Shown here: piece after piece, positions 56,418-64,000 of the stretch
Layout: each line of letters begins with the position of its first letter
Numbering within the stretch: position 1 is the stretch's first letter
NCBI GenBank assembly: GCA_024642245.1
Contig: JAHEBM010000006.1
Coordinates: 1 to 64,000, forward strand
From: Haliea sp.
GTDB lineage: Bacteria > Pseudomonadota > Gammaproteobacteria > Pseudomonadales > Halieaceae
Reading direction: 5' to 3'
Length of the DNA: 64,000 bases
Translations under genes and position numbers: made by a program
The notes under the pieces: generated by a model
Told to the model about the DNA's origin: nothing
The model's input: only the letters and a program-made list of their open reading frames with translations
Database searches by the model: none

Positions 56418-57210
56418 TGCCTTGCCTCTGTGTTGGCGCGCTGCGAACGTCGTTGCCGCCCCGGGTCAGGAACTGCCGCACCACCGCTTGCTGGCTGTGC
56501 TCGCGCAGGTATGCCGGGTCGCCCTGGTCGATCATGGTCCGGCTGCCGGCGTCCAGGTACACCGAGTTTGTGGCGATGGAGAAAATGCTGGCCAGTTCGT
56601 GGGTCACCATGACCACGGTGGCGCCGGTAGACTCCTGCAGTTCCACAATCAGGTCGTCGAGCAGCCTGGAACTGATCGGGTCCAGCCCGGCGGAGGGTTC
56701 GTCAAAAAACAGTATTTCCGGGTCCAGTGCTATCGCCCGCGCCAGGGCGGCACGTTTGCGCATACCGCCGCTGATCTCGGAGGGGTAGTAGTCCTGGTAT
56801 CCCGCAAGCCCGACCAGGGCGAGTTTGTACGCCACGATATCGGCAATTTCCTCGCGGTCGTAGCCGGCATAGAGCTGCAATGGCAGTGCGATATTTTCGG
56901 CCAGGGTCATGGCGCTGAACATCCCGCCGGACTGGTAGGTGATGCCCCAGCGTCGTCGCATGGCGTGACGCTCACGTTCGCTGGCCTGGGTGAAGCTTTG
57001 ACCGCTGTAGAGGATATCGCCGGCGGCCGGGGCGAGCAGCCCCAGCATATGCTTGAGCAGCGTGCTTTTGCCGCAACCGCTGCCGCCCATGATGACAAAA
57101 ATGTCCCCTTGCCTGATATCGAAGGTCAGGTCGCGCTGGATGACGAAGGAGTCGTAGGCCATGGTGAGGTCGCGCACGCTGATATGGGCCTGGCTTGTGG
57201 TTGCGGGCAT
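56410..57210 (-). CDS. ABC transporter ATP-binding protein (MlaF-like)
   Basis: Cytoplasmic ATPase of 266 residues that powers the MCE transporter. It has GGSGCGKSTLLKHMLG (Walker A), the signature SEISGGMRKRAALARA, EILFFDEPSAGLDP (Walker B) and the H-loop VMVTHELAS. The FDEPSAGLDPI form is the Mla/Mkl-type consensus. One-base overlap with the permease stop. Confidence 0.93.
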   Translation of the reverse strand: MPATTSQAHISVRDLTMAYDSFVIQRDLTFDIRQGDIFVIMGGSGCGKSTLLKHMLGLLAPAAGDILYSGQSFTQASERERHAMRRRWGITYQSGGMFSAMTLAENIALPLQLYAGYDREEIADIVAYKLALVGLAGYQDYYPSEISGGMRKRAALARAIALDPEILFFDEPSAGLDPISSRLLDDLIVELQESTGATVVMVTHELASIFSIATNSVYLDAGSRTMIDQGDPAYLREHSQQAVVRQFLTRGGNDVRSAPTQRQGNE

Positions 57211-58340
57211 CAGAAGCGTATCTGCTGAAAGAGGATGTTGATTCCGGCGTCAGCCACGATCAGGTAAACAATGGCCGTAACCACCGCCTCGGTAGCTGCC
57301 TGGCCCACCGCCGCGGAACTGCGCCCCGAGTTTATCCCGGCGCGGCAGCCTGCGATGGCGATCAGCAGGGCAAATACCACGCTTTTGATCAGGCCAACCG
57401 CAAGGTGGTTGATGGCCAGGGCGTGTTCGGTCTGGCTGATATACTGCAGCGGTGTGATGCCCATGCCCCCGGCCACGATGCCGCCTCCCACGATACCGAG
57501 CAGGTCGGCGTAGAGCGTCAGCAAGGGCATTGCCACCAGCAGTGCGAGAATGCGCGGCAACACCAGGAATTCCATTGGCGAGATGCCAAGCGTGGTAATG
57601 GCGTCTATCTCCTCGTTGGTCTGCATCGTCCCCAGTTGCGCGGCGTAGGCGGCCCCGGTGCGCCCGGCCATCACCACGGCGGTCATCAATACCCCCATTT
57701 CCCGCAGTACGCCGATGCTCACCAGGTTGGCGACATAGACCTCTGCGCCGAACTGCTGCAACTGTACTGCTCCCAGGTAGGCCAGGATCATACCGACCAG
57801 CACACTGGTCAGGCTGATGATACCGAGCGCCTCGGGTCCGGCCTGATAGCAGAAATGGCTGAAATCCTCGAAGCGGGTGTTGGATTTGCCCCTGACCAGC
57901 CGGACCAGCGCCAGGCTTATTTCGCCGGTAAAAGCCAGCGACTCCCGCAGAATTTCGCCGGCTCGCCGGGCCAGCCCAAGCGGGTTCAACGCCGCCAGCC
58001 AGCCGGTGCGGGGGGGTGCTTCCCGCCGGTGCTTTTCCACGGCGGTGGCCAGGGCCAGCAGCTTTGCTGCACCCGGCGGCAGATCCCTGCTGTCGAAGGC
58101 GATGCCTTCCTCCCGACAGTAATTATGGCACTGCAGCAGGAAAGCCATCAGCCGGGAGTCCCATTCACCCAGTCCGGAACCGTCTATCTGCAGGCGGACC
58201 GGGGCGCCAAGTGACAGCTCGCTGGCTAATGCAGCGAATTCCCCGGGCTGCGAATCCTTTGACCAGGCGCCCGACAGGATGAGCACCGCATCCTTGTCGG
58301 TGGACTGGACAAGCTGGAAACCGGCGTGTTTGTCGCTCAT
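57210..58340 (-). CDS. MlaE-family permease with fused N-terminal STAS domain
   Basis: Inner-membrane permease of 376 residues. The first 100 or so residues form an MlaB-like STAS domain (LILSGAWSKDSQPGEFAALA, LQIDGSGLGEWDSRLMAFLL); the rest is an MlaE/YrbE core with about five helices, including GRTGAAYAAQLGTMQTNEEIDAI, the conserved cytoplasmic coupling region. The fusion replaces a separate mlaB gene. It is the first gene of the operon; together the genes encode a lipid or hydrophobic-ligand transporter distinct from classical MlaFEDCB, with no MlaC here. Confidence 0.92.
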   Translation of the reverse strand: MSDKHAGFQLVQSTDKDAVLILSGAWSKDSQPGEFAALASELSLGAPVRLQIDGSGLGEWDSRLMAFLLQCHNYCREEGIAFDSRDLPPGAAKLLALATAVEKHRREAPPRTGWLAALNPLGLARRAGEILRESLAFTGEISLALVRLVRGKSNTRFEDFSHFCYQAGPEALGIISLTSVLVGMILAYLGAVQLQQFGAEVYVANLVSIGVLREMGVLMTAVVMAGRTGAAYAAQLGTMQTNEEIDAITTLGISPMEFLVLPRILALLVAMPLLTLYADLLGIVGGGIVAGGMGITPLQYISQTEHALAINHLAVGLIKSVVFALLIAIAGCRAGINSGRSSAAVGQAATEAVVTAIVYLIVADAGINILFQQIRF

Positions 58341-58403
58341 GGGCGTCGACAGGCTAAAAGTGAGCTATCGAGTTTAAAGGCTTGCCCTGCGAAAAACCAC
58401 GCA

Positions 58404-58913
58404 CTAGTGGAAGGGCAGCCCGGGTCGCAGGGGCGCGATAATGTCATAGGCCTTCTGGTAGATATCGGCCACCGCTGTGTGGTTGTCGGCTTGCTGGCGC
58501 CTGGAGATCATGGTGATTGGAAACAGGTACTCCTGTGTCTCCTTGTAGCGCAGGGCGCGGCTGCGACCGTGTGCGTCCTCGTAGAGGACCCAGTGCATAT
58601 CGAGATCGGCGGCCAGCAGGTCTCCCATGATGACTCCCATGGCCTGCAGTTCGCGGGTCTGGTCGGGTTTCACCAGGCGCCTGTCCAGCATCAGCTGCAG
58701 GATTTGCAGATCATTGGCCTTGTTACCTTCAAAGCGACGCCCGAGTTTGTCAGACGCAATATCATTGAGCGTATTGCGTTGCTGCGACATGTACTGCAGG
58801 TCCAGGGGGGACAGTTCACCTATCCTCGCTTGCTCCTGGGCCGCGGTTGCGAGCGATACCAGCAGGAACGCTGCGAACAGCCCTGTCTTGCAGGTAAGTT
58901 TTTGTGCCTTCAT
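58404..58913 (-). CDS. DUF3806 domain-containing exported protein
   Basis: Exported protein of 169 residues with a signal peptide (GLFAAFLLVSLATAAQ) and a DUF3806 region (LDRRLVKPDQTRELQAMGV, DMHWVLYEDAHGRSRALRY). The function is unknown. It sits alone between the MCE operon and divergent dapA. The minus-strand upstream region has a TAAAAT -10 candidate around 58975. Confidence 0.75.
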   Translation of the reverse strand: MKAQKLTCKTGLFAAFLLVSLATAAQEQARIGELSPLDLQYMSQQRNTLNDIASDKLGRRFEGNKANDLQILQLMLDRRLVKPDQTRELQAMGVIMGDLLAADLDMHWVLYEDAHGRSRALRYKETQEYLFPITMISRRQQADNHTAVADIYQKAYDIIAPLRPGLPFH

Positions 58914-58984
58914 GACCTTATCTCCCGATACTGCGGCCGGCGCCCGGTCTCGCCTGTGCCGGCTTTCATTTTACCCCAATTTGG

Positions 58985-59012
58985 TTGTCTTACGGCCATG
59001 GTCATGGATAAT
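58985..59012 (+). promoter_or_regulatory. Promoter for dapA-bamC
   Basis: TTGTCT (58985-58990), a 16-base spacer and GATAAT (59007-59012), about 65 bases before the dapA ATG. Confidence 0.45.
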
Positions 59013-59077
59013 GGCGGACTTCCCCCGGGCCGAGTGCAAGCACGGCCTGCGATCCGCGTGAATTTCGGAGATAGTGA

Positions 59078-59950
59078 ATGATTACCGGCAGTATAGTCGC
59101 CCTGGTTACCCCAATGCATGCCGATGGCAGCGTGGACTGGGCCGGGCTGGAACGACTACTGGACCTGCACGTACAGGCGGGCACCAGCGCTATCGGTGCG
59201 GTGGGGACCACTGGCGAAAGCGCCACCCTTAGCGTTTCCGAGCACTGTGAGGTGATTCGGCACTGCGTGGATTACCTGGCGGGGCGCCTGCCGGTGGTGG
59301 CCGGCACGGGTTCAAACTCGACCTGGGAGGCTATCGACCTGACCCGCGCCGCGGCCGAGGCGGGAGCGGCGGCCTGCCTGTTGGTAACCCCCTATTACAA
59401 TCGCCCGACCCAGCGCGGCCTTTACGAACACTTCAAGGCGGTGGCGGCCGCGGTCGATGTTCCGCAAATCCTCTACAACGTGCCTGGAAGAACCTGTGTC
59501 GACATGGTCAACGATACCGTGGTCAGGCTGGCCGAACTGGACAATATCATCGGTATCAAGGACGCAACCGGGGACCTGGCCCGGGGCGTTGACCTGATCG
59601 GGCGCTGTGGTGCGCGAATCGCGATCTACTCCGGCGATGACCCCACCGCCATGGAACTGATGCTGGCCGGGGGGCGAGGCAATATCTCGGTCACAGCCAA
59701 TGTGGCGCCCGGCCCCATGGCGGAGCTGTGCCGGCTCGCCATGGCCGGAGACCGCGCGGGGGCCGTGGCGATAAACGAGGCGCTCACACCGCTGAACAAG
59801 GCCCTGTTCCTGGAGGCTAATCCCATTCCGGTCAAGTGGGCGCTGCAACATCTTGGCCTGGTAGAGGAGGGGATACGCCTGCCGCTTACCCCATTTGACG
59901 AGTCCTTTCACGAGCAGGTGATAGCGGCACTGGAGGCGGCGGGAATCTGA
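59078..59950 (+). CDS. dapA: 4-hydroxy-tetrahydrodipicolinate synthase
   Basis: First committed step of lysine/diaminopimelate synthesis: condenses pyruvate with aspartate semialdehyde. The 290-residue aldolase-fold protein has VGTTGESATLSV (Thr44-Thr45 region), LYNVPGRT with the active Tyr, and the Schiff-base Lys in IIGIKDATGDL. Length equals E. coli DapA within two residues. The TGA overlaps the bamC ATG (one base), an operon conserved widely in gammaproteobacteria. Confidence 0.96.
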   Translation: MITGSIVALVTPMHADGSVDWAGLERLLDLHVQAGTSAIGAVGTTGESATLSVSEHCEVIRHCVDYLAGRLPVVAGTGSNSTWEAIDLTRAAAEAGAAACLLVTPYYNRPTQRGLYEHFKAVAAAVDVPQILYNVPGRTCVDMVNDTVVRLAELDNIIGIKDATGDLARGVDLIGRCGARIAIYSGDDPTAMELMLAGGRGNISVTANVAPGPMAELCRLAMAGDRAGAVAINEALTPLNKALFLEANPIPVKWALQHLGLVEEGIRLPLTPFDESFHEQVIAALEAAGI

Positions 59951-61017
59951 TGAAATATTCTGCGGAAACATGCAAGTGGCTGTTACCTGCGTTAATGGTT
60001 TCGGTGTGTTCGGGCTGCGGTTACCTGTTTGGTGACAGCGGCGTATTTCGCGACAAGTCCGAGGATTACAAGAGGGCTACCGAGGTGCCCGTGCTGCGGG
60101 TGCCCGAGGGTCAGGACAGCAGCAGCCTCGGCGAGATGTACCCGATCCCGCCGATTACGGACACGATCCTGATGGCCGGTGAGTTCGAAGTTCCCCGGCC
60201 GGCCCCCCTGGTCGCGGGGTCCGAGGATGAGCTGGTGCGCATCCAGACCCTGGGAGACGAGAGCTGGGCCCTGGTGAATACCGCGCCGGGCCAGGTCTGG
60301 CCGCAGATTCGCGCCTTTTTGTCGGCCTCCGATATTGCTGTCGGCAGGGTCGATGCCAGCGCCGGACTGATCGAAACGGCCTGGGTCACCCTGGAGGGCC
60401 AGTCCATGGCCAGCCGCTTCCAGTTTCGCATTGACCAGGGCGTACAGCGCGGCACCAGCGAGTTGCATGTACTGCAAATGAACCAGGCGGGAGACGTGGA
60501 CAACTGGCCCAAAACGTCCGGCAGTCCCGCCCAGGAGAATGATATGTTGCGGGCCGTAGCGCAGTATATCGCCAATAGTGCTGACTCCACCCCGGTGTCC
60601 ATGGTCGCTGACCAGGCCATCAGCGCGGCGGGCAAGATATCGATGCAGGAAGGACCGGATAGCGATCTGTATATCCTCCTGAGCCTGCCCTACGACCGGG
60701 CCTGGGCTTCCGTGGGACGGGCCGTGGAGGAATCCAATTTTGAGATTACCGACCGCGACCGCAGTGCCGGCAAGTACTATGTGCGCTTCCTGGGAGCCAG
60801 GACCAAGGAAGAAGCGGGCTGGTTCGACTGGATAACCGGCAGCGATGAAGACCCCATGGAAAACCAGTTGTTTGTCGTCTCGGTGGATGCCCTCGATGCG
60901 GGGAATGCGACGATCAGGATAGACTACCAGGGCCCCGGGGAGGACGCCGAGCCCGCCACCATGGAAAGGCGTGATGAGCAGGCGTTACTCGGTCTTATCA
61001 AGGGCAATATCGACTAG
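59950..61017 (+). CDS. bamC: Outer membrane protein assembly factor BamC
   Basis: Lipoprotein of the BAM complex that inserts outer-membrane proteins. The 355-residue protein has a lipobox ending SVCSGC (Cys about 22), an unstructured N-terminal segment that contacts BamD (KSEDYKRATEVPVLRVPEGQ-type region) and two helix-grip domains, the second with LPYDRAWASVGRAVEESNFE. dapA-bamC order supports the call. Confidence 0.93.
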   Translation: MKYSAETCKWLLPALMVSVCSGCGYLFGDSGVFRDKSEDYKRATEVPVLRVPEGQDSSSLGEMYPIPPITDTILMAGEFEVPRPAPLVAGSEDELVRIQTLGDESWALVNTAPGQVWPQIRAFLSASDIAVGRVDASAGLIETAWVTLEGQSMASRFQFRIDQGVQRGTSELHVLQMNQAGDVDNWPKTSGSPAQENDMLRAVAQYIANSADSTPVSMVADQAISAAGKISMQEGPDSDLYILLSLPYDRAWASVGRAVEESNFEITDRDRSAGKYYVRFLGARTKEEAGWFDWITGSDEDPMENQLFVVSVDALDAGNATIRIDYQGPGEDAEPATMERRDEQALLGLIKGNID

Positions 61018-61166
61018 GGCAGGATGCTGAAACACCCCCAGCTTCGGCAAGCTGCCAGGGCCCCGGCGACCGATCAGGTGGCATCCGGGCCCGCGTGGCG
61101 CACGCTGTCATCGCGTGCCGGAAATTCCCCCGGGACCTCAGCGGTTTACCCCGGGGTGCCTTGAAC

Positions 61167-61925
61167 ATGCGTTTTGCTTCACTCGGTTCCGGCAGCAAGG
61201 GTAATGCTACCCTGGTGGGGGCCGGCGATACCCTGTTGATGGTTGACTGCGGTTTCTCGGTGCGGGAAACCATCCGCAGGCTGGATCGTCTCGCCGTCCT
61301 GCCCGAACAACTGGACGCCATCCTCGTAACCCATGAACACACGGACCACTGTGCGGGGGTGGCGACACTCTCGCGCAGGTTCGGGATACCGGTCTACCTC
61401 AGCCATGGAACTGCCAGTACCGGACGCTGCGATGGCAGTCACGAACTCAAGTGCTTTAACAGCGAGGACAGCTTCAGCGTCGGCTGCGTCGATGTCAGGG
61501 CGGTGACGGTACCGCACGATGCCGCGGAACCCTGTCAGTTCCTTTTATCCTGGGAAACCCAGACTCTGGGTATCCTCACCGACCTTGGCAGCGTCACGCC
61601 TCACGTGCTGGAATCATTCCGCGACTGCCACAGCCTGCTGCTCGAATTCAACCATGACCTGCCCATGCTGCAGGCGGGTACCTACCCCCCTGCGCTCAAG
61701 CGCCGCGTGGGTGGTGACTGGGGCCACCTCAACAATGACCAGGCCGCGCGGTTGCTGCAACAGCTCGGCGGAGCCCGCGCGGGGCATCTGGTGGTAGCCC
61801 ACATCAGCGAAAAGAACAACAGTCGCCAAAGGGCGGAGGAGGCCCTGCTGTCGGTACTCGATTCCCTGGACGGTGTGGTATGGGCCCAACAGGGCGAAGG
61901 CTTCGACTGGTTGCGGGTGCTGTAA
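61167..61925 (+). CDS. MBL-fold metallohydrolase (YycJ-like)
   Basis: Cytoplasmic metallo-beta-lactamase fold protein of 252 residues. It begins MRFASLGSGSKGNATLV and has the metal-binding THEHTDHCAG (HxHxDH) near residue 54; further ligands include TDLGS and FNHD. Related to WalJ/YycJ, implicated as a 5'-exonuclease, but substrate uncertain. ATG 61167 is chosen from the family N-terminus. In pseudomonads this gene follows bamC and precedes purC; here a 149-base gap separates it from bamC and no purC follows. Confidence 0.85.
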   Translation: MRFASLGSGSKGNATLVGAGDTLLMVDCGFSVRETIRRLDRLAVLPEQLDAILVTHEHTDHCAGVATLSRRFGIPVYLSHGTASTGRCDGSHELKCFNSEDSFSVGCVDVRAVTVPHDAAEPCQFLLSWETQTLGILTDLGSVTPHVLESFRDCHSLLLEFNHDLPMLQAGTYPPALKRRVGGDWGHLNNDQAARLLQQLGGARAGHLVVAHISEKNNSRQRAEEALLSVLDSLDGVVWAQQGEGFDWLRVL

Positions 61926-61956
61926 CAGCGTCGCGGAAAAAGCAGCCCGCTAACGG

Positions 61957-62826
61957 CTATGGCGCCGATTCGGCGGGCGTGCCCGGTGGGGGCTGTCTTT
62001 TCCAACGGCGGTTGCTCCACAGCCAGCTTTCCGGTTCGCTGCGAATCGCCTCTTCCGCCAGGGCGACGTACCGGTCGATGATCTGGTGTCCTTCCTGTTC
62101 ATAGGGCGGGCGGGCCACCTCGCTGAATTCCACCTCGTAATGGCCTGTGCTGCGCCGGCTGCACCGTGAGAACAGTACCGGATAGCCGGCAAACCTGGCG
62201 ATGCTCTCACCGCCGAGGTAAAACGCGGCCTCCCGATTAAGGAATGGTGTCCAGTAGCTGCGTTCGCCGGCTATCGGCGCCTGGTCCGCAACCAGAACCA
62301 GGAGCCTGAATTCTTGCCTGTGGCGCAGGATGTCGCGTGGCGCCGAGGCCATGGGGATGGGCCGCGACCCGAACTGGCTGCGGATTTCGTATACCAGAGC
62401 GTCCAGTGTCTTGTTGTGCAGGGGCTTGTACACGGGGTCAATCGGGATATCCAGGGCCAGCTTTACGCCGTGCAGCATCCACTCCCAGTTGCCCTGGTGA
62501 ATGGACAGCATGATGACGGGCTCGCGGAAGTTACGCGAATACTCGCGCACCAGCTCCGGATTGACCACCTTCACCCGCTGCAGGATGTCCCGGGCATTCA
62601 TGCGCCGGGTTTTCAATATCTCGAGGGCGACCTGTGCCAGCTGGAGATAAAATTTCTTTGCCAGATATGTGATCTCCCTCGCGCTTTTATCGGGAAATGC
62701 CGCGCTGAGGTTCTGTCGGACCACCGCTTTGCGATAGCCTGCGACATAGTAGAGAAGCAGGTAACCCGGCCATGCCAGTACGTAGAGTACGGGCAACGGA
62801 AGCCAGCTCAGGAAGCGGTAGAACAT
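61957..62826 (-). CDS. Lipid A acyltransferase, LpxL/HtrB family
   Basis: Inner-membrane acyltransferase of 289 residues that adds secondary acyl chains to lipid A. An N-terminal hydrophobic helix (about 7-30) is followed by the catalytic HQGNWEW (HxxxxE, about 113-119), then DPVYKPLHNKTLDALVYEIR and DQAPIAGERSYWTPFLNREA. Slightly shorter than E. coli LpxL (306). The C-terminal LWSNRRWKRQPP is typical. Confidence 0.9.
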   Translation of the reverse strand: MFYRFLSWLPLPVLYVLAWPGYLLLYYVAGYRKAVVRQNLSAAFPDKSAREITYLAKKFYLQLAQVALEILKTRRMNARDILQRVKVVNPELVREYSRNFREPVIMLSIHQGNWEWMLHGVKLALDIPIDPVYKPLHNKTLDALVYEIRSQFGSRPIPMASAPRDILRHRQEFRLLVLVADQAPIAGERSYWTPFLNREAAFYLGGESIARFAGYPVLFSRCSRRSTGHYEVEFSEVARPPYEQEGHQIIDRYVALAEEAIRSEPESWLWSNRRWKRQPPPGTPAESAP

Positions 62827-62871
62827 GGCTTTTTGGCGGTCTGCGAGCTGCCGGTTTGGCGCCGGTGCATA

Positions 62872-63372
62872 TTATTGGCAGTGGTCGGGCAGTATCACGC
62901 GAGAGACTCGCAGCAAGCTGCCACTGGCAGGGCATAGTAGCTGCGCGTTACTGGAGAGGTCCACCAGGTGCAGCGCGGGCAGCTGGTACAGCGGCACCGG
63001 GTCAATCACCTTGTTATTGTCGAGGTAGAGAACCTGCAATACGGTGAGGGCATCCAGTTCGCTGATGTCGACAATATTGTTGGAGGACAGGGTCAGTTGC
63101 TCCAGTTCGGTGAATGTGGAAAGACCGGCGAGGCTTTCGATGCCGGCCCCGGCGCAGCTGAGGCTGGATAGCGCGCCGGCCCTGGTGGCTTTCTGGTCGT
63201 TTATGGCCTCCTTGATGCACTCCCGCAGCGCCTTGTCGGGAACGGCAAAATCCGTGAACAACGGGGCGGGGGTGTAGACAACCCGGTCGTTCACGGTCAA
63301 ATCGTAGCTGCCGCAGGCAGCCAATAGCAGCAGGGACAGGCAAAGCATGCACGATCGAAGGCAGTTATTCAT
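62872..63372 (-). CDS. Leucine-rich-repeat lipoprotein
   Basis: Predicted lipoprotein of 166 residues: signal peptide with lipobox LLLLAACGS (Cys about 20), then three to four LRRs of the internalin/SDS22 pattern from about residue 75 (LTLSSNNIVDISELDAL, VLYLDNNKVIDPVPLYQL, LHLVDLSSNAQLLC). Function unknown; such small envelope LRR proteins may bind proteins or polysaccharide. Start at 63372 follows a reasonable leader. Confidence 0.75.
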   Translation of the reverse strand: MNNCLRSCMLCLSLLLLAACGSYDLTVNDRVVYTPAPLFTDFAVPDKALRECIKEAINDQKATRAGALSSLSCAGAGIESLAGLSTFTELEQLTLSSNNIVDISELDALTVLQVLYLDNNKVIDPVPLYQLPALHLVDLSSNAQLLCPASGSLLRVSRVILPDHCQ

Positions 63373-63459
63373 TGCGGGGTGGTTTCCTCGGTGACTTCAG
63401 GATCTGCCTGTTGCCTGTGGCAGCCTACGGACGATGTGGCTCCCACGGGAGAGCCCCCC

Positions 63460-63465
63460 TATAAT
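63460..63465 (+). promoter_or_regulatory. -10 element for the terminal cyclase-like gene
   Basis: Perfect TATAAT about 30 bases before the start codon. No clear -35; a short inverted repeat GGCTC/GAGCC lies just upstream (63438-63455). Confidence 0.4.
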
Positions 63466-63494
63466 GCTAGCGTGTCGGGCAGATAAAAACGAGC

Positions 63495-64000
63495 ATGGAT
63501 ATGGCTGAATCCACAGTTACAGGTCTTCCGTCGGGTGAGCCGGAGTCACAGGGCGCCATCAGCATTGTACAGCGGGGCAATCTCAAGACCCTGGAACAGA
63601 CCCTGCGCAGGCAGTGGCGGCTGGGGCAGAACATTGTGCTTTGCTGGAGTGCGGATGAACGTGGCCTGCTGGTTATTTTCGTGCCGCATTATTTTCTGGG
63701 CAACTACTGCGCCCAGGGTGATGCGGGGACCATGCAGGGCGAGGACAACGAGGCCTTTGTCAGGAAACTCATATCCGGGCGGCGGCGCAAGACCCGGGAG
63801 CAGTTGTTCAAGATCAGTGAGCGCCTGGCTGTCGCACCGACGTTTATCAAGTTGAACACTGCCCTGACCGAGGATAAAAATGTACTGGAGGCGGTGGAAC
63901 AGCTGATCAAGCGCTACGGCCTGAGTTATGTCGAGAGCCGGGCGGTATTGCTGCTCGATATCGTTGAGTTCTCCCTGCATACGCCGTTCGAGCAGGCGAG
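63495..64000 (+). CDS. N-terminal part of a probable adenylate/guanylate cyclase
   Basis: Open to the end of the window, with about 168 codons visible. ATG at 63495 or 63501 starts a soluble N-terminal region of about 145 residues (SIVQRGNLKTLEQTLRRQW) of unknown fold. It is followed by RAVLLLDIVEFSLHTPFEQ, which matches the start of a class III nucleotidyl cyclase catalytic domain, including the first metal-binding Asp in the LDIVEFS motif. No membrane segment is visible. The rest of the domain, including substrate-specifying residues, is outside the window. Confidence 0.65.
   Translation, partial: MDMAESTVTGLPSGEPESQGAISIVQRGNLKTLEQTLRRQWRLGQNIVLCWSADERGLLVIFVPHYFLGNYCAQGDAGTMQGEDNEAFVRKLISGRRRKTREQLFKISERLAVAPTFIKLNTALTEDKNVLEAVEQLIKRYGLSYVESRAVLLLDIVEFSLHTPFEQA

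Overview
The window is a GC-rich chromosomal segment of a Gram-negative gammaproteobacterium. Gene order and protein character (Rnf complex, metG/mrp/dcd, purMN with DUF2066, a PerM-type permease and Hda, dapA-bamC, TonB receptors of the 'EEVLVTAQKREE' type) point to a marine heterotroph near Cellvibrionales/Halieaceae. The taxonomic guess is inference. Coding density is very high, many neighbours overlap by 1-8 bases, and I found no tRNA, rRNA, IS element, prophage or CRISPR array.

Layout. 0-6 kb: the end of an unidentified gene and the complete rnfABCDGE operon (minus strand). 6-11 kb: metG, divergent mrp (apbC), dcd and a PlsC-type acyltransferase. 11-18 kb: purM-purN-DUF3108 (minus), then DUF2066-PerM permease-hda and an OmpA-type porin (plus). 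18-27 kb: YafV-like amidase and YbdL-like aminotransferase, a 1165-residue fused indolepyruvate ferredoxin oxidoreductase, a DUF3617 protein, a queuosine-precursor transporter, an SDR and a malonyl-CoA-synthetase-like enzyme. 27-32 kb: a PTPS-family enzyme, oligopeptidase A, thpR and a DEAD-box helicase. 32-38 kb: Qor, GNAT, cysK, a TlpA-like lipoprotein, YihY, arsC, wrbA, DUF2069. 38-46 kb: sppA, a two-gene RND efflux operon and an MscS channel.

46-58 kb looks most accessory. It holds a MaoC hydratase, NUDIX hydrolase, Tat-exported flavoprotein plus cytochrome c, a thiolase-fold protein lacking the usual second-half catalytic residues next to a DUF35 OB-fold protein, a TonB receptor, an SDR resembling Comamonas 3-alpha-hydroxysteroid dehydrogenase, and a four-gene MCE/ABC lipid transporter. 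Read together this may be an envelope-lipid or steroid-like substrate uptake and degradation module. Each family call is reasonable; the joint function is a hypothesis. An SOS-type SRAP (yedK) gene sits inside it. 58-64 kb returns to housekeeping genes: DUF3806, dapA, bamC, an MBL-fold hydrolase, an LpxL-family acyltransferase, an LRR lipoprotein and the start of a probable class III nucleotidyl cyclase cut by the window end.

Main non-coding items are a probable small RNA with a strong intrinsic terminator at 34.75-34.94 kb, a perfect 18-bp palindrome at the rnf promoter, and stem-loops whose arms carry the stop codons of convergent gene pairs (23.2 kb, 39.9 kb).
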